DNA of 64,000 bases from contig NC_052017.1 in the NCBI RefSeq assembly GCF_015832195.1, positions 46,205,652-46,269,651 on the forward strand, in the 5' to 3' direction. Below, one piece after another: positions 13,401 through 27,000 of this stretch (position 1 is the stretch's first letter; every line of letters starts with the position of its first letter). Below the pieces are notes generated by a model. That model made no database searches and was not told the origin of the DNA. It saw nothing but the letters and a program-made list of their open reading frames with translations. The translations under genes and the position numbers were made by a program. The stretch comes from Motacilla alba alba. Lineage: Eukaryota; Chordata; Aves; Passeriformes; Motacillidae.

Positions 13401-16400
13401 ACATTTCTGAGATCAGTCATATGAGGCAGAACCCACGACCCAAGCTACTGCAATCACCTCCTGAACCAAGTGGTTCTTGGGCTCAAAAGTATAGATGCAA
13501 TGCCTGCACTCATGGCTGTAAATAAATCCAAAGGCATTTTGCTAAAAAGATGGAAACCTGGGTTATGTTGGCCTTTAGGACCCAGGATTTTCACAGGTTT
13601 CAGTACCTGAAATATTTCCCAATGACAGATGCTGTAGCTCTATATTCAGCAGTTTCAGTCTCCTCTGGGAACAACAGGGTGCTTCTCCTTCTCAGGCATT
13701 TTCTTGGCCTGTTTGATAAATGCTGTCTAAAAATGCTGCATTTTGAAATGCTGACAGGTTTGGAAAGGCAGACACTAATTCTGCCTTTGAGGACTGTCTG
13801 CGGCCATGGTGGCAACAGGGAGGAGGCAGATAAATGTTAGCAGACCTGTCCAGTTGCACAAAGCCCACAAAGCTGTTCTTCCTTCCCTCTGCCCAGGCAA
13901 AGACATCCTCCCACTTTTTCTTATTATTGAAATCTCATGGATTTTTTCTTTTACATTTGTTTATAGAAAATCCACTCTCCCTCAAGAGCAAACTTCTTCC
14001 ATTCCTATCGCACTATTGTCATGTTCTCTCTTCAATAAGGAACTCTTTCATCTGTATCCTTCTTTGAATGTACATTTGGCTTAAAAGCCACAAATTATCA
14101 CTTGCTGGCATCTTTATTTTGTATCAGAAGAGAATATATTTCATTAATTGAATTTCTGCCCATTTTTCTGAGTAATTAAATGGGTCTATAACCCCACTGT
14201 TGCCTAGCAATGCTGACACAGTACTCACACTGCTGCTCAGTAAAAAAAATTAGAAGACTGTTAAGAAGGAAGTGGCAATGACAAGCTTGTACACAGCTGT
14301 GAGTGAAGGTTGTTTAGGACAGTTTTCAGAAATTGTCTTGGTACCATTTGGCCCAGGAACATTTATCAGTGAAAGAACATAAGTATCTAACACTTGAGCC
14401 TCCAGCTTTGTAAGGAGTGGTGAGGATACTCAAAGTAATGAGGACACTGAGGTTTAGAGCAATGTATTGGCTGTGTCAGCTTTGTGTACCTGACATTCAC
14501 CACTTAGGCTGGCAATGATGCAATCCAGGGACACGGTTTGAGGTGCAAGCTTGCCAAAAGCAGCCAGGGAATGTGTGATCTGCTGAGATCATTGCTGAGA
14601 CCAGCTGACTTCCACGCACTGACCTCTACTACAGCAATTCAAATTACATGGCAAATGAGGATTTCAAGATGCTGCGGTCGTGGATATAATTGCATCTGAG
14701 ATGATACAAGGGTGAGGAGGATTCATTTACCAGTGGCAAAAGGTCTGCTGGCAATTCATTATCTCTGTACCAGGTTTATAGTGCTGGCATGTTAGGGCTT
14801 TGTGCAAAAAGAGGCTAGTAAGAAAAACTGCTGTGAAGGTGTGAAAAATAAAAAGTCTAGTTATTGAAGGTGTGATGAACATAAGAGAACAGATTAATGA
14901 GCAGCACATTTAGTGTCTAAATCACTAATAAAGCCTTGCACCAGGTACTTGTGTCTCTGGAGAGTATATAGCAATCCTTTGTGATAATTTGTAGGTTTGG
15001 TGCACTTTCCCCTCATGCTGTCTGATCACCAGCACAAAGCACATTCTTTACTTGGTGGCCCTATGCAAAGTCTGCAGGACAAACCCTCGAGATGTGTGGT
15101 CATACTGAGAGAGCCTGGTCCTTTGCAGAGATGAGATAAGAAACACCCTCTGGAGCAGGCAGCAGAGGACTGAAGGATCTGCTGAGAAAAGTTGGTCTGG
15201 TACATTTAGGATTGAAAAGACAAGAGATATTCCTAAAGCCTGAGGAGGGCATGAGGGCATTGAGTGGGAGAATGTTTCTATAATTAAAGGGCATTGAGAA
15301 ACCTGACTAAATTTGGCCCACACAGGCAGCTGGGCGCATTGGCTTTGCTGCACACGTGTGTGTTGTGTTCAGGGGCACGTGCTTGGAGGCTCATGCTGCG
15401 CCCTCCACAATTCTGAAATTCAGCATAGGGAGCTCTTAAAACATACTGCTGGGGGAGAGGAGCTGAGGCTGCCAGCACAAAAAAAAAGCTGTGAAGTTTA
15501 AGCCTCATTTAAAAGCCTCTGCAGTCACCTGAAAAACCTCACTCAACGGCTCTCAAGGGAATGACAATTCTGAGTTGTCTTTAAAGCTCCTGAAGTACTT
15601 AAGGCTATAGATATATTTGTAGGTAATGACACACAGTGGGTAGAGACCTGTAGCATGAAAAAGACAGAGCTGATATCCACATTCCATATTTCTGGAGGGG
15701 GATCTGCTTCTGCTGCATAAAGTTTGTCATGGTTCCTGAGCCTGAGCACTGGCTGGTAGCTGCATGGTGTGGGATGCATGGAGGACAGCCCTGGAGAGTA
15801 CTTTTGGGCCGAGCATCAGCCAAACAAAGGCTCATTTCCCTGTGGATCTCCATCACATGAGCCAGTGAAGTGGTGAAGTGGGGGCCATCCACAGGTTAAA
15901 AATCACACTCCCGATACAAACTGAAAAGCTGACGTGGGTATAAGCTGAAAGTGTGTTGCCTGGGACTGCCAAATTGCTTACCTGAAGGAAACCACCAGGA
16001 TGCTGTCCCATCTCCCACCGCAGCTGCAGGATGCACCTCTAAAGCACGCTCCGGTGCATTGAAAAGAGATAGGAAGATGGCCAAGAGAAGAGGGAAATGA
16101 GGAGATAGCCGAGGTGCTGTCCCTTCTCCCTTTCCTCTTCAGAGCACTGAGACTGGCAGGAGGGAGGGCAGCCTCTGCTCCCTCCCCCTCCTGAGGAAAG
16201 CTGAGCCCTGATTTAGCACCTGCTTGGCAGATGCTCAGACCATCAAAAGCCGAAGGATGCCCTGAGGTGAAGCTCTATTGACGTGTAATACTTTGAACCA
16301 ATATATATTTCATTACTGTAGAGAGAGAGAATATGAATCAATAATTCAGGAGTAAAGAAAGGGAAAAGGATCGGTTGGATCACTGCTGGAGGATGCAATT

Positions 16401-17510
16401 CACTTTCTGAAACACTTAAACTGTGTGGTTTTTTCAAAGACCACCTTAATTATACACCTACAGTCTTTTCAGTAAAGTCTTAAAGCCACTGTACTCATCA
16501 GAGGAACGATCATTCCTTACCCCATCACCCTAATCAATATTTAACATAATGTTTCAAACCACAGACTTCCTCCTGGAGATTGTCTCTGATCCAGCCTCTC
16601 TCTGGAGGCAGGGGAGAGAGAAGAGAGAGAAAATGGGGCTGGGAAATGCTGCGAGAATAAAGAGCAAACCAGTATTAATTGAACAGTAGTCATAAGGAGG
16701 GAAGCAATGTAGTTACACTAATTTAATTTTGAACTGAGACTTGAAGAAGAAGATAAATGAAAGAAGAAAATGAGGAGATAAAGGACCACTGATACAGAAA
16801 AAGTAAGCCTGATTTTCCAGTGAAGCAAACCAGGCTGCTTTTTCTGAAGCATTAGGCTGAAATCTCAATTTCCAACTACAAATATCTGTAATTTCTGTAA
16901 TTTCAAAGGGTATAGAAGAAACCTATTTTGCAAAACACATGCTTATTTGCTTAGAAATACTGACCCAAACTATTTATTTCTCAAAACTTTTTTTTTATTG
17001 TTGAAATATCTTGTTTCCAAATGCATAAATTACAAATCAAAATCTTCTGATATGGGGGTTAAAATATCTTTATCACTCTAAACCTTAGATATGATTTTTT
17101 AATGTGTAAAATGGTGGTAGCAAAATGAAACACTTTAATTTGTTTTTAAATATGGACTGGAGCTGTTTCTTCACATTGCTTGATTTTGTCCTGAAAAATT
17201 GCATTAAAAGTTTTCCTAACCTGTTTTCTCCTTTTGTGGTAACCTGTGCAAGAAGAGCAACATGACACGTTACTTGAAGTAGCAGGGCATTGGACTGGTA
17301 CACATTTTCTTCCATGGACTGCACTGAAAATATTTATCTTGTCCAAGTGAGAGAAGTTGGTTTTAAAGACAAAACTTAATATTACCTGTCTGTAAAACAG
17401 GAGTACCAGTTCTTGTGATTCATTTGTAAAACTTGCATCTCTGTAAGCACTCACTTGTTCAATAAGAAACAGAACAAAGGCTGGAATATATCTTTAGATT
17501 TTCTTGCAGG

Positions 17511-17515
17511 ACAAA

Positions 17516-17547
<32 letters not shown>

Positions 17548-17550
17548 AGA
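17511..17550. repeat. Poly(A) tract with two G interruptions
   Basis: A long A run interrupted by single G bases, then AGAAGAAA. No LINE or SINE body was recognised in front of it, so a retroposed tail is possible but unproven. It lies about 440 bases upstream of the first NPSR1 exon in the window. Confidence 0.85.
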
Positions 17551-17988
17551 AGAAATAGCCTGAGGTGTATTTTATTTGGCAAATATAAAAGTAAAGGCAT
17601 AAGTAGGTTAACTTCAAGCTGACAAGGCACGGCTAGTCATTAATTAATTAAGTTGGCAAATTAAGTCCTGACAAAATTTCCACTAGCTTTAGCAGTATTT
17701 GGTTGCCACTTCAAGTGATTTCACAGGAGACTTTTTAAAGTAAAATAACAGATAAAGGGCATTTAGTGGCTCAGTATTTGTCACAGCTGTAATCAAGCTG
17801 ACACCCTTAGACACTAATTTTGGGGTGTTCTCTGAGGCTTTCCCAGCTCCTCTAGCATACCGGGCTGAGTGGTCATGGCTTGACTGCCCCTAGGACTGAT
17901 AAATCTCAAGGGTCCTCCATGCCTCTGTGGTTCACCTGAAGTCATGTATTTGCTTCTTCCAATGCTTCTTCACTTAATTTCTTTGTAG

Positions 17989-18092
17989 ATTCATTCACAG
18001 GACTCATCAACATAATGACTGACATCATTTGGCGCTACACTGGAGATTTTATGGCCCCTGATATCGTTTGCAGGGTCGTTCGCTACTTCCAG
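17989..18092 (+). CDS. NPSR1: NPSR1 exon 3 equivalent: end of TM2, ECL1, start of TM3
   Basis: A pyrimidine-rich tract ending in TTTGTAG precedes the exon and CAG|GTATAA follows it. The first two bases complete an Asp codon split by a phase-1 intron. The exon then reads [20 protein letters not shown] and continues to VCRVVRYFQ, co-linear with human residues 94-128. It carries the extracellular Cys121 codon (18069-18071) that pairs with the ECL2 cysteine in class A GPCRs. The codon at 18027-18029 (ATT) encodes Ile at the position of the human Asn107Ile polymorphism. A minus-strand open frame covering the exon is a shadow. Confidence 0.95.
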
Positions 18093-21000
18093 GTATAAAA
18101 ACCTTGTGCTTTGTGCCCCCATAGGAGTAAACTCTGACAAAAATGTAGAATTTTTTCTAGCAACAAAAGTGCTCAATGTTGAAAATGTTCATTTAGAGAT
18201 CAAACATGTTAAAGCATATTAAATATTTTAAATTTTGTGACAGGAAAAATACTTGGATGAATATACAAGGTGGGGGGGGGTGTTCCTTTTCTGGTTTTTT
18301 TTAATAAATTTTGAAACATTCCTAGTTCAGAGTTCTCGCTGACATCACCTTCTGCAATAGATGTCTCAACTGTTGTCTTGTTATTCTTTCTGCCCCAGGT
18401 GGTCCTTCTCTATGCCTCAACTTACGTCCTCGTGTCACTGAGCATAGACCGGTATCATGCCATAGTTTACCCCATGAAGTTCTTGCAAGGAGGTAGGAGA
18501 ATTTCAGTACCTTGTTATTGCTGTAGACATTATTGGATAATTTTTTAGTTCTCAAAATTCTTAACCTTGTTGCTATGAATTATTCATTCCTGCTCTGGCT
18601 ACATTTGAACTCTGTTACAGTTTTCCAAAGGACGAAGTAGCTGTGGTTTCGAGATTTATTAAACTCCACTTAGCCCTCAGCAGTTTTTATAAGCATTGTG
18701 TTAGCAAAGAATGAAATGACATTTTAAAAAGTATAATGGTTTTCATTATATTCCAGCATTTTTAGAAGGTTTTAATGGACAAAAGCTGTCCATTGTTCCT
18801 CTATACTGACTGTAGGAGCAGCAACATCTATACTGTCTATTTATTCACATAAAAAAATAACTTGGATGGAGGGTGTACTGAGAATTCAGACAATAGTTTG
18901 ATGTATCTTCAAAAGAGATAGCATATAAGTTTGGATATCTATTGTTTCTTATAATTTCCTCTGTTTGTTTGGTTTCAGTTTTTTTACACAGCACTCGGAT
19001 ATATCTGGCCTCTTGGCAGTACGATTTAAGCAAAATTATTTCTTCCCCACAGAGGCAAAGTGGGGCGTTAAGAATGTTGCACTGAGTGAAGAAACAGAAA
19101 TTGCAGGTGGGGAGGAAGAAGAACAGTTACAAGAACCATGAGGTCTGGTTAAACCATGCTTTAATCAGATGCAAATATCATTCTTGTTTTGGAGTAATGA
19201 TGGCTTTTGCCAGACGGCTCTATTCAGGGGATCAGATTAATGGTCCTTCCTGGCCTTAAAAACCTGTGAGTCAATCACAGCTGAGACAGTGGTGCAGCTT
19301 TGGCAGATGTTAAGGTCTGAAAGCTTCAAAAACTTGTGTGAAATTTAGCTTTATATTCCCCAGCATGCAGATCAGCTCTTTCAGAACAGGGAGATGGATA
19401 TCAAGGTTTTCCCAGTGGGCTTTGGGAGGGGTGGCATTGCTCTACAGCTCCTTCAGGAGGGCTCATAAACCTGCTCGCTGAGCAGGATGAGCTGTGGGAC
19501 AGACCTGCTGGCATTTCTTCTTCATGCATGGTACAGAAAAAACAGAGCTTGTTAAATTACTGCCTGGGTATAATAAAGAATTTGATGGGTAATCTTTGAA
19601 AAGCACTTTGAAGTTGAAAAAGAACCCATGAAAAATCACTTCAAATCTTTGTAAAAGCCTTTTTTAATCCCATTTCCCATACCTAGACCATAAAGGTTTT
19701 TTTGTTTGATTTTGCAGATGTTGCCCCAGTTGAGGGTAGCAAAATCATCAGTTGGGTGCAGCTCTGGTCAGGGGGAAAAGGTCACAAGCAGAGAAAACAC
19801 TGACAAAACCCATCTGCCTTTTGCAAGGTCTGGCTACACACTGATGCACAAGCAAAGACCATGTTCAAAGGAAAAAAGAAGAGAGCTGTAAATCCAAAAG
19901 AAGGCTCTAGAGAGATCTATTTAACATAGCAACTTTCTGGAATGTACATAAAATAATCAACTTTTGCACCCAGGTATTCCTTGCAGAGGTGCTGTGTGGG
20001 ACGCTTTTGAAATGCCCTCTCAGCTATTCTACAGATAGAGAACAAAGAGATTTACAAATCTTTGTCTTTGGTGATGACACAGAGGAACTTCGTGAATAGT
20101 TCTGAGTCAACCTGTGGCAAATTTCTTTGCAAAATTAAACACTCATCCCCCCAAAATCCTTCAATCAAGAAACAAAAGAGTTCTTTCTTCTTATTGATTT
20201 GAAAAATTATGTTTCCATGTAGCCTTGAAACATCCTTTTAGAAGAAAAAAAAAGTCAAACATTCCACTTTGAAAATGTCAAACATTTTTTTTTTAAATTG
20301 TGGTTTAGTTACTAGCCTCAAGTCCTGTTAAAAAGTATTTGCAATGAGCTGTTCTTTGCATGGTTTTTAAGAAAACAGACTTCAACAGCTGAATATTTTA
20401 TACTTTTCAAATACATAAATGACCAGAAAAAGTGCAGTATGGGAAAGAAATACACCTTTTAATCCTAAAGCTTTTACTATGAGACACCTAATTCTACAAC
20501 CAAAAGGGTATTAAAAAATTGTAAAATAAAGATCAAAAAGAAAAGAAACTGAGAAGTTATAGCAGAAAATATTTTATGAATACTTCATCATGTTGGAAAG
20601 GTATATGCAAACAACATGCAAACTACACAACAGGTGAAGAAAGAACTGCTGAAGAAAATGACAAAACCCAAAAAGGTGTAAACTGATCCTTGTGTGGCTT
20701 TGGGCTGAAAACAGTGCTGTCACCGAGAGTCTGGAACAGCTCTGCTCTCTCTGGATTTAAGACCTAATTTTAAGCTGGCACTCAGTTTTTCAAAAGGTTA
20801 CATAGCCTTGACATTCTTGATGGCAGGAAGCAAAGTTCCTTCCAAGAGGTGACCCCCTGTCCCATATTGCTGGGAGCAGAGAGATGTACTCAAACCCACT
20901 GTCACAGTGCAGGGATGGTGGGAGCAGAGCAAAGGGGACAGTCACAAGGAAACATCTTTTAGGAGAATCAGAGCCAGAGCTCACAGCTGAGGTTCCCACT

Positions 21001-24000
21001 CCAGCCCTGGGAGTTAGTCTTGGCCACCACAGTTTGAAAAGCTCTCAAGGAAAATGCTCAGATAGGTTCAATAAAATATTGTATATCAAAAGTTATTTGT
21101 TTGAGTTCATTTATAACTGATACAGTTCTAGTTATGTGATTTGCTGGCATTTTGAGCATATTAGAGCAACTATTAAAAATGCAGCATAAAAAAAGCCCTG
21201 CTGGTGAGGCAGAAAATTAACATTATTCCAACAAAACAAAAATCTGCTTACCCATCAGTGCCCTGTAAAGCCCTTTATATTAGCAAGGTCATATTCTACC
21301 AAATACAAGGGATATTTAAAAATAAAAATAAATGAACATTGCAGGAAAAGTGTTATGAAACACAAAGAAATATCTCTATTGCCCAACCCAAATTGCCCAG
21401 TTCTGTTCAATATACACTATAAAAAAATAAGGTTTCTTTTCCAGCTCTGATCGTTTTTAGTTAGAAGAACACTGAGGCTTGCATGATTGTAATTTAAGTA
21501 GTTAGCTCACATTTGAAATGTCCTTTCTGTGAGGAAATATTTTGTGAAATTTATTCTTAATATTCCTTTTGCTAAGTTTATTCTGTTATGCTCTGGGAAA
21601 TTTCACAGTTCTCTTTCGCCTGTACAATATTTATAGCCTTAATCTAACCCTCTCACTTACGCAGATGTCATCAGAGTTCCCTTAAGCCCTAGATTAGCAA
21701 GACCATGCTTTTCTGAACGTGGGTAGCATTTAAAAATGAGCAGGATAGCTGAGTATTTGCAACTGATGTTTTATAAAGCATAAAATTACTTTTTGAATGT
21801 TTCGCCCACATGCTTTTGTATTGCTCTTTGAGCTTCAAGGAGAAAAGACATTCTTCTTGATATGCATAATTTAAAGTGGTTTTCTATTTCACACACAACC
21901 TCGGGTATTTTTTAGGACAATAAAGTATTTGAACACTAAAGCTCCCAGATTAAAAAAAAAATATCTGTCCCCATATGGTCCTCTTGCAATCTGGCTCAGG
22001 AGGAATAAGTGTCACTGATAATCATGGGTACTCCACAGATAAGCCCTTTCCCCCCACACTTTTCAGCTAGAGCTAACTGGATTTTAGCCAGAAGATGCTG
22101 GTTTTTGAAAACGAAAGCCTTGGAACTTTCTGCTCCAACCAACCCATTGATATTTACAAAATCTTGTGTGTGCCACCAGACATCATTTCTTTTCCCACAT
22201 GCTTTTCCTCACTTGGCAGTGGCCAGAAATTAAGAGGATGCAGTAACCCAAACCTGATGGAGGTTTTGAGGTCCTTTAGCTCCTGTTCTTCATCATGAAA
22301 TCCAGCAGGATCTCCCAGTTCCTGTATTTTGCAGCAGATAAAACCGAGCTGGGCACTTGAGCACTGCCATCTGCCCTGTCTTGTCTAGCAGTCTACTTGT
22401 CTAGCAGTCCACTCCTGACATGGCTTGGGTTCATCAGCAGGAGCTAAATTTTATCCCCACCATCATACAGAGAAGGGCAGGAGATGGCCAGGTTCTTCAG
22501 GCCCATGTTTCTTTGGGGCAGTAAAGTTGCAGATGGAGTTAAAGGCAGCTGGTTGTGCAATCTTGTTCTGATCCTGAACTGAGGCATTTTCTTTTTCCTC
22601 ATAGGAAATGTTTTGCAATCTTTCTCACTTCCAGGCGCATCACTAGGCATGCAGTAGGGCAGGTCTGAGGTCCTTCACATCCATAAGTGATGTTCTCTCG
22701 GTGGCATAGAGGTACCATTTGCATTTCATGTTTCTGACTTGCTGACCCTGACCAGTGCCTTTCTCATAGTGTTTCAGATTCAACAGGCCCTAAGCATCCT
22801 TAAATAAAACTTGCAAAATACAAGCTCCTAATGACATGACAATTTATCATGAGAAAGAGATGAAATCCTTTTTCTCCTTTGAAGTCTTTTCAGCACCAGC
22901 CAGCTGCAGCCTAAAATTCCCTTTCTTCACAGAATTTCCTCCTCCTCCCTGCCTTTCTGTCCATAGTGCAGAACAAAGGGTTCACTCTCACCAACAACCC
23001 CCCTGACACTGTCTGTTTGACTCTGTTACACAGAGAGGCAGGCAAAAGTGCTTATTGGAGTGGCCTGGAGCCTCTCCTTCCTGTTTTCCATACCCACTCT
23101 GATTATTTTTGGGAAACGGCAGCTCTCCAATGGGGAAGTGCAGTGCTGGGCTCTCTGGCCTGATGACTCCTACTGGATCCCCTACATGACAGTTGTGGCT
23201 TTTCTGGTGTATTTCATTCCTCTGATCATTATCAGGTAAGTCCTAAGCCCAGTCAGCAAATGTGTGGTGAATGCTGTCAAGTGTGCAATCAGCTTAATGC
23301 TTTAATTTCTAGTCATTCATTACAATTTCATTTCCATACCTGCTGCATAGATGTTTTGGTTTTTATCACATAATACACAGGTCATTGTACTTGCCCTGGG
23401 TGTTCTCTGTGTGGTATTAACAGCCAGAAACATTTTCTCTGAAAAAACGAACTAATCTCTGAGTGTGTCCACTTATCTCCACGGCTTCAGGCTTGAAAGA
23501 TATCTTTATAAACCCAGTATGAATATTTATCCATTATTACAAAAGATAATTTTAATAGAAGAACAGAAAACCACACTTAACACTAATTAAACTAAAATTA
23601 ACTTGAAGTGCTCTCAAGCTTCACTGTACTCGACAAGGGTTCCTTCACCAGGATTGGAAAGAAATCTCCGAGCGTTGAAGTTGCCAACTACTCCTAAAAT
23701 ATGAACAAATGTACTTCTTCCTGTTTTGTAATAGGAAAACTAAGCTGCAGATATTTGAGACTGATTTGCCTCAAATCACAAAGACAGTCTGCAGAAACTG
23801 TATTGAACTGAGGTCAATCAATATTGCAGACTTAGTGATCAGCCTCCCTCCAGAGCACTGCCATTAGCTGCCGTGAAACAGAGGGTAACTAGCCATGAGG
23901 AGCCACCAATGCAAAAGAGCAGTCAAAATCAGACTTGGAGGGGGAGTGAGGCTTCCTAACTGCCTCAAAATGCGCTGCCAGTGTCAGTGACAGTTCTCAG

Positions 24001-27000
24001 AGCCACTATTTTTCTCTTCTTCACTAGCAATCGTATTTCTTGGTGTCTGTCTCTTCTTGTCAGCAGCAAGAAAGACTTGCTGGGACTCCTTTTTTCACCC
24101 CATAATTTGGTGCTGCTTAGACTCTGAGAGAAGAACTATTTTTGCAATGTCCCTTGGATATATCTCTTGGTCCATCTGCTTTTCTAACAAGTGATGAGCC
24201 ATGAGTCTCCCTTAGCTTGCTGCTCATTAGTACCCTGGGTGAGAGTGGGGTGGGCAGAGGCTGATCTCTTCTAGATGATGACAGAACAAACTACATAACC
24301 TTGAAGTTTATTACTGTTTTATCACAGAGATTAAGTTCTGCAGCTTTTAATGGCAACAAGTTTATCTCTGATAGAATCAAAACCATGTGGTGCTTGAACT
24401 CATCTAGCTGACTGTTTGATACAGATTCAAAATGGACCAGTGTTGATCCCTAGAGAGAAGGGATGATTTTTACACATTGCTCATAACATGTCAGCTCTCT
24501 AAACCTTCCTTTTTGTTTTTTTTTTGTGCCAGATTGTATAGATATAATAAAAAAAAAATCAAGAAATTTCTCCTTAAAGAAAAGGATAAGAAAGGAAAAA
24601 CTACTCCCAAGTTATCCTTCCTAAGTGGGATAATTTCTCTGCATGTTTTCCTGTCTCTGAAAGACAGCAATTTTCAATATACAAAAAAATATTCTTGGGA
24701 ATATGTAAATAAAAATGTGGGTAGATCTGCAGCCCAGCAGTAGCAGCAAAAACAACAAACACACACTGCACAGGCAAAAAACAATTTAACAGTGAAAAGA
24801 AATGGCAATAGAAAATTTGAGGCTGGCTGTTACTGTGAAAGGGGCTCTTTTATGAGCTTTCTCAAATAGGCAGCAGTTGGGAAATTCTAGCCAGCATCTT
24901 AAGTGTTTCAGGAAAAAAAAAACCCGCAGCCTGCCCAGTTACCAGTCATTCCACAGGTGTGTGAAACATCTCTTTCACACTCTAACATACATATAGATTT
25001 GCATGGTTTCTGTTACAGACCAGCCACTCCTTTTACACACCATCTATACTTGTTTGGCAAGAAAAGGCAAGCTACAGAGCAATAAATATTTCAGAGCTGT
25101 TGACATTATGCTCCCCTCCTCTCTGCCAAAGAAAGATATTCAAACCAGATCAGCTCTGTGACTTGTTTTACAGTAAATCCCCAGAAGCAAGAAGGTGATG
25201 AAGACATGAGGGGAAAGAGAAAGGCAGTGAAACTGGCATTTCATGAGATTGCCCTGACATCTGAGACATGAATAAAACATCCTAATTTTTTTGTGGCTTT
25301 AACCTTAAGCTACATTCACACAAGCAGTTTATGGCAGGACAGGAGCTAAAACCACTGGTTTTGGAGCCGGGGGCAGCGCAGTGTCCATCACCTAACCCAG
25401 AAACATTCCTGGTTTCAGTGTTTATTAACACAAATGCTCCTGTGTCTTTGCCAGCAGAAGTCAGATTTTTGACAGGTCCAAAGTGGTATCTGGCACTGGA
25501 AGGAAGGAAGGGGAGTAGTGCAGGGAAGAATTTATTTTGTGCTTATTTATTTATAGTTGTCAGTGATACTATTTTTTTCAGAACAGAAAGGATTGTCTAA
25601 AACCACAAAAAAAGAGGATTAGCATCAGGCAAGGTCAGCAGAGACATTATGAAAAAATGCCATGCAATTTGGGAGGAAATGGCTATTTATCAGAACACCT
25701 TTTTAAGTCTCAAGCATAAAAGTGAAGGTTGCAACTTCCCAGCTGATGTATCTGTAAAACATCTGGCAACATAGCCTGAAGCTGTGACATCTATTTCTTG
25801 AAAAATCATTGGCAGTCCGGGAGTTTAAAGCTAATCCACCTGATGTGGCTGCAGCATACAAATACTCTGGTAAGCAGTTTGTGGCTCAAGAACAGCAGGA
25901 ATGGCTGTTAATACCCCCAGGGACTCAGTTTCTCTGTGAAAGTTTTGTTCCACCCAATACTCTCAGATGCACAGGAGGTCTGATGATAAACGAGTTGCTA
26001 TTTCATAAGGGTGAGAGAGATCACATATGTTCCAGTTGTGTGTTACTCTGACAAGAGATGATTTATAAAATGAAAGGTGTTGTTTAATAAATTTAGGAAG
26101 GCTTTTTTTTTTTTTTTTAATTTTATGACCTTTAGCTGAAGATGTTATTTAAAAAAGGCCACAACATAAAAATGGAGAGAAGATCCATAAATGTGTAACT
26201 GAAAGGTCAAGGATCAGTAGAAGAAGCCATGAATACATATAAGCCAGAAGCTAAGTCATACACCACACTCAGTGAGGAAGCAAGGCAGGATGCACACAGA
26301 TTAAAAAATGAAACCTTTTCTGCAAGAATTCATATTGTTTGCGCAGCTACTTTATTTTCTCTGCTGAAGCACTCTGATTTAGCTGCATGGCAGGTGTCTG
26401 ATGCAATGTGGGACACTGGCTGGCAGAGTTAATTCTTAATTAGTTCTGCTGCCTGAATCTGCTGAAAACCTAACCTCTAGAGCAAAGCAGTTCACTGATG
26501 ACAGCACTTTTTCTGGTGCTGTTCATCTGAAGTGCATACAAAGGATAAAATCTTACTTTTCAGGTGCAGGAGTTAATTCCACACTAGATATGCTGCTTTG
26601 GCTGTTTTCACTTGTTACAGTTCAGACACCATCATCTTTTAAGCTTCTCTCATCCAGCACTCAGCTCTCTCTGTAGAGCTGATCTCACGTGTTCCTGACA
26701 GCCTTCAACTAACTCACAGGAGTTGTGTTATTCATAACGCCGCAGCCCATGGAATGAATTATTTAGCTGATAACCTTGTGCTCACCCTGGAAAACCCTTC
26801 CACTGACAAGCTAAACCCCCAGATGTGGTGTGAGCAAACTCTACACATTCCAAGCCAAAACGTGAACCAGAAGAACACAGCATTCTCTCCCCCTCACCCC
26901 CTGCTTTTTTTTTTTTTTTTTAAATATATATAGAATGGTAATTTATGAAGAAAACTGCAACAGCCTGAAAGACCTTAATACTTCTGAGGTTTATTCCTAC

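Larger units (their letters stand above)
1..17988 (+). other. NPSR1: Upstream sequence, probably intron 2 of NPSR1
   Basis: The first exon found (17989) enters in phase 1 in the middle of TM2, so at least two coding exons must precede it. I looked for a frame encoding the TM1 and loop 1 region of the receptor ending in a phase-1 donor and did not find one. The stretch is therefore most simply intron. It holds a tRNA-Ile/CR1 SINE (1643-1784), CR1 tails (2468-2790, 2887-2945, 7398-7430), a T-rich tract, a CA-rich tract and a long A tract. The rest is unremarkable AT-rich non-coding sequence. A small exon could have been missed by eye. Confidence 0.6.
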
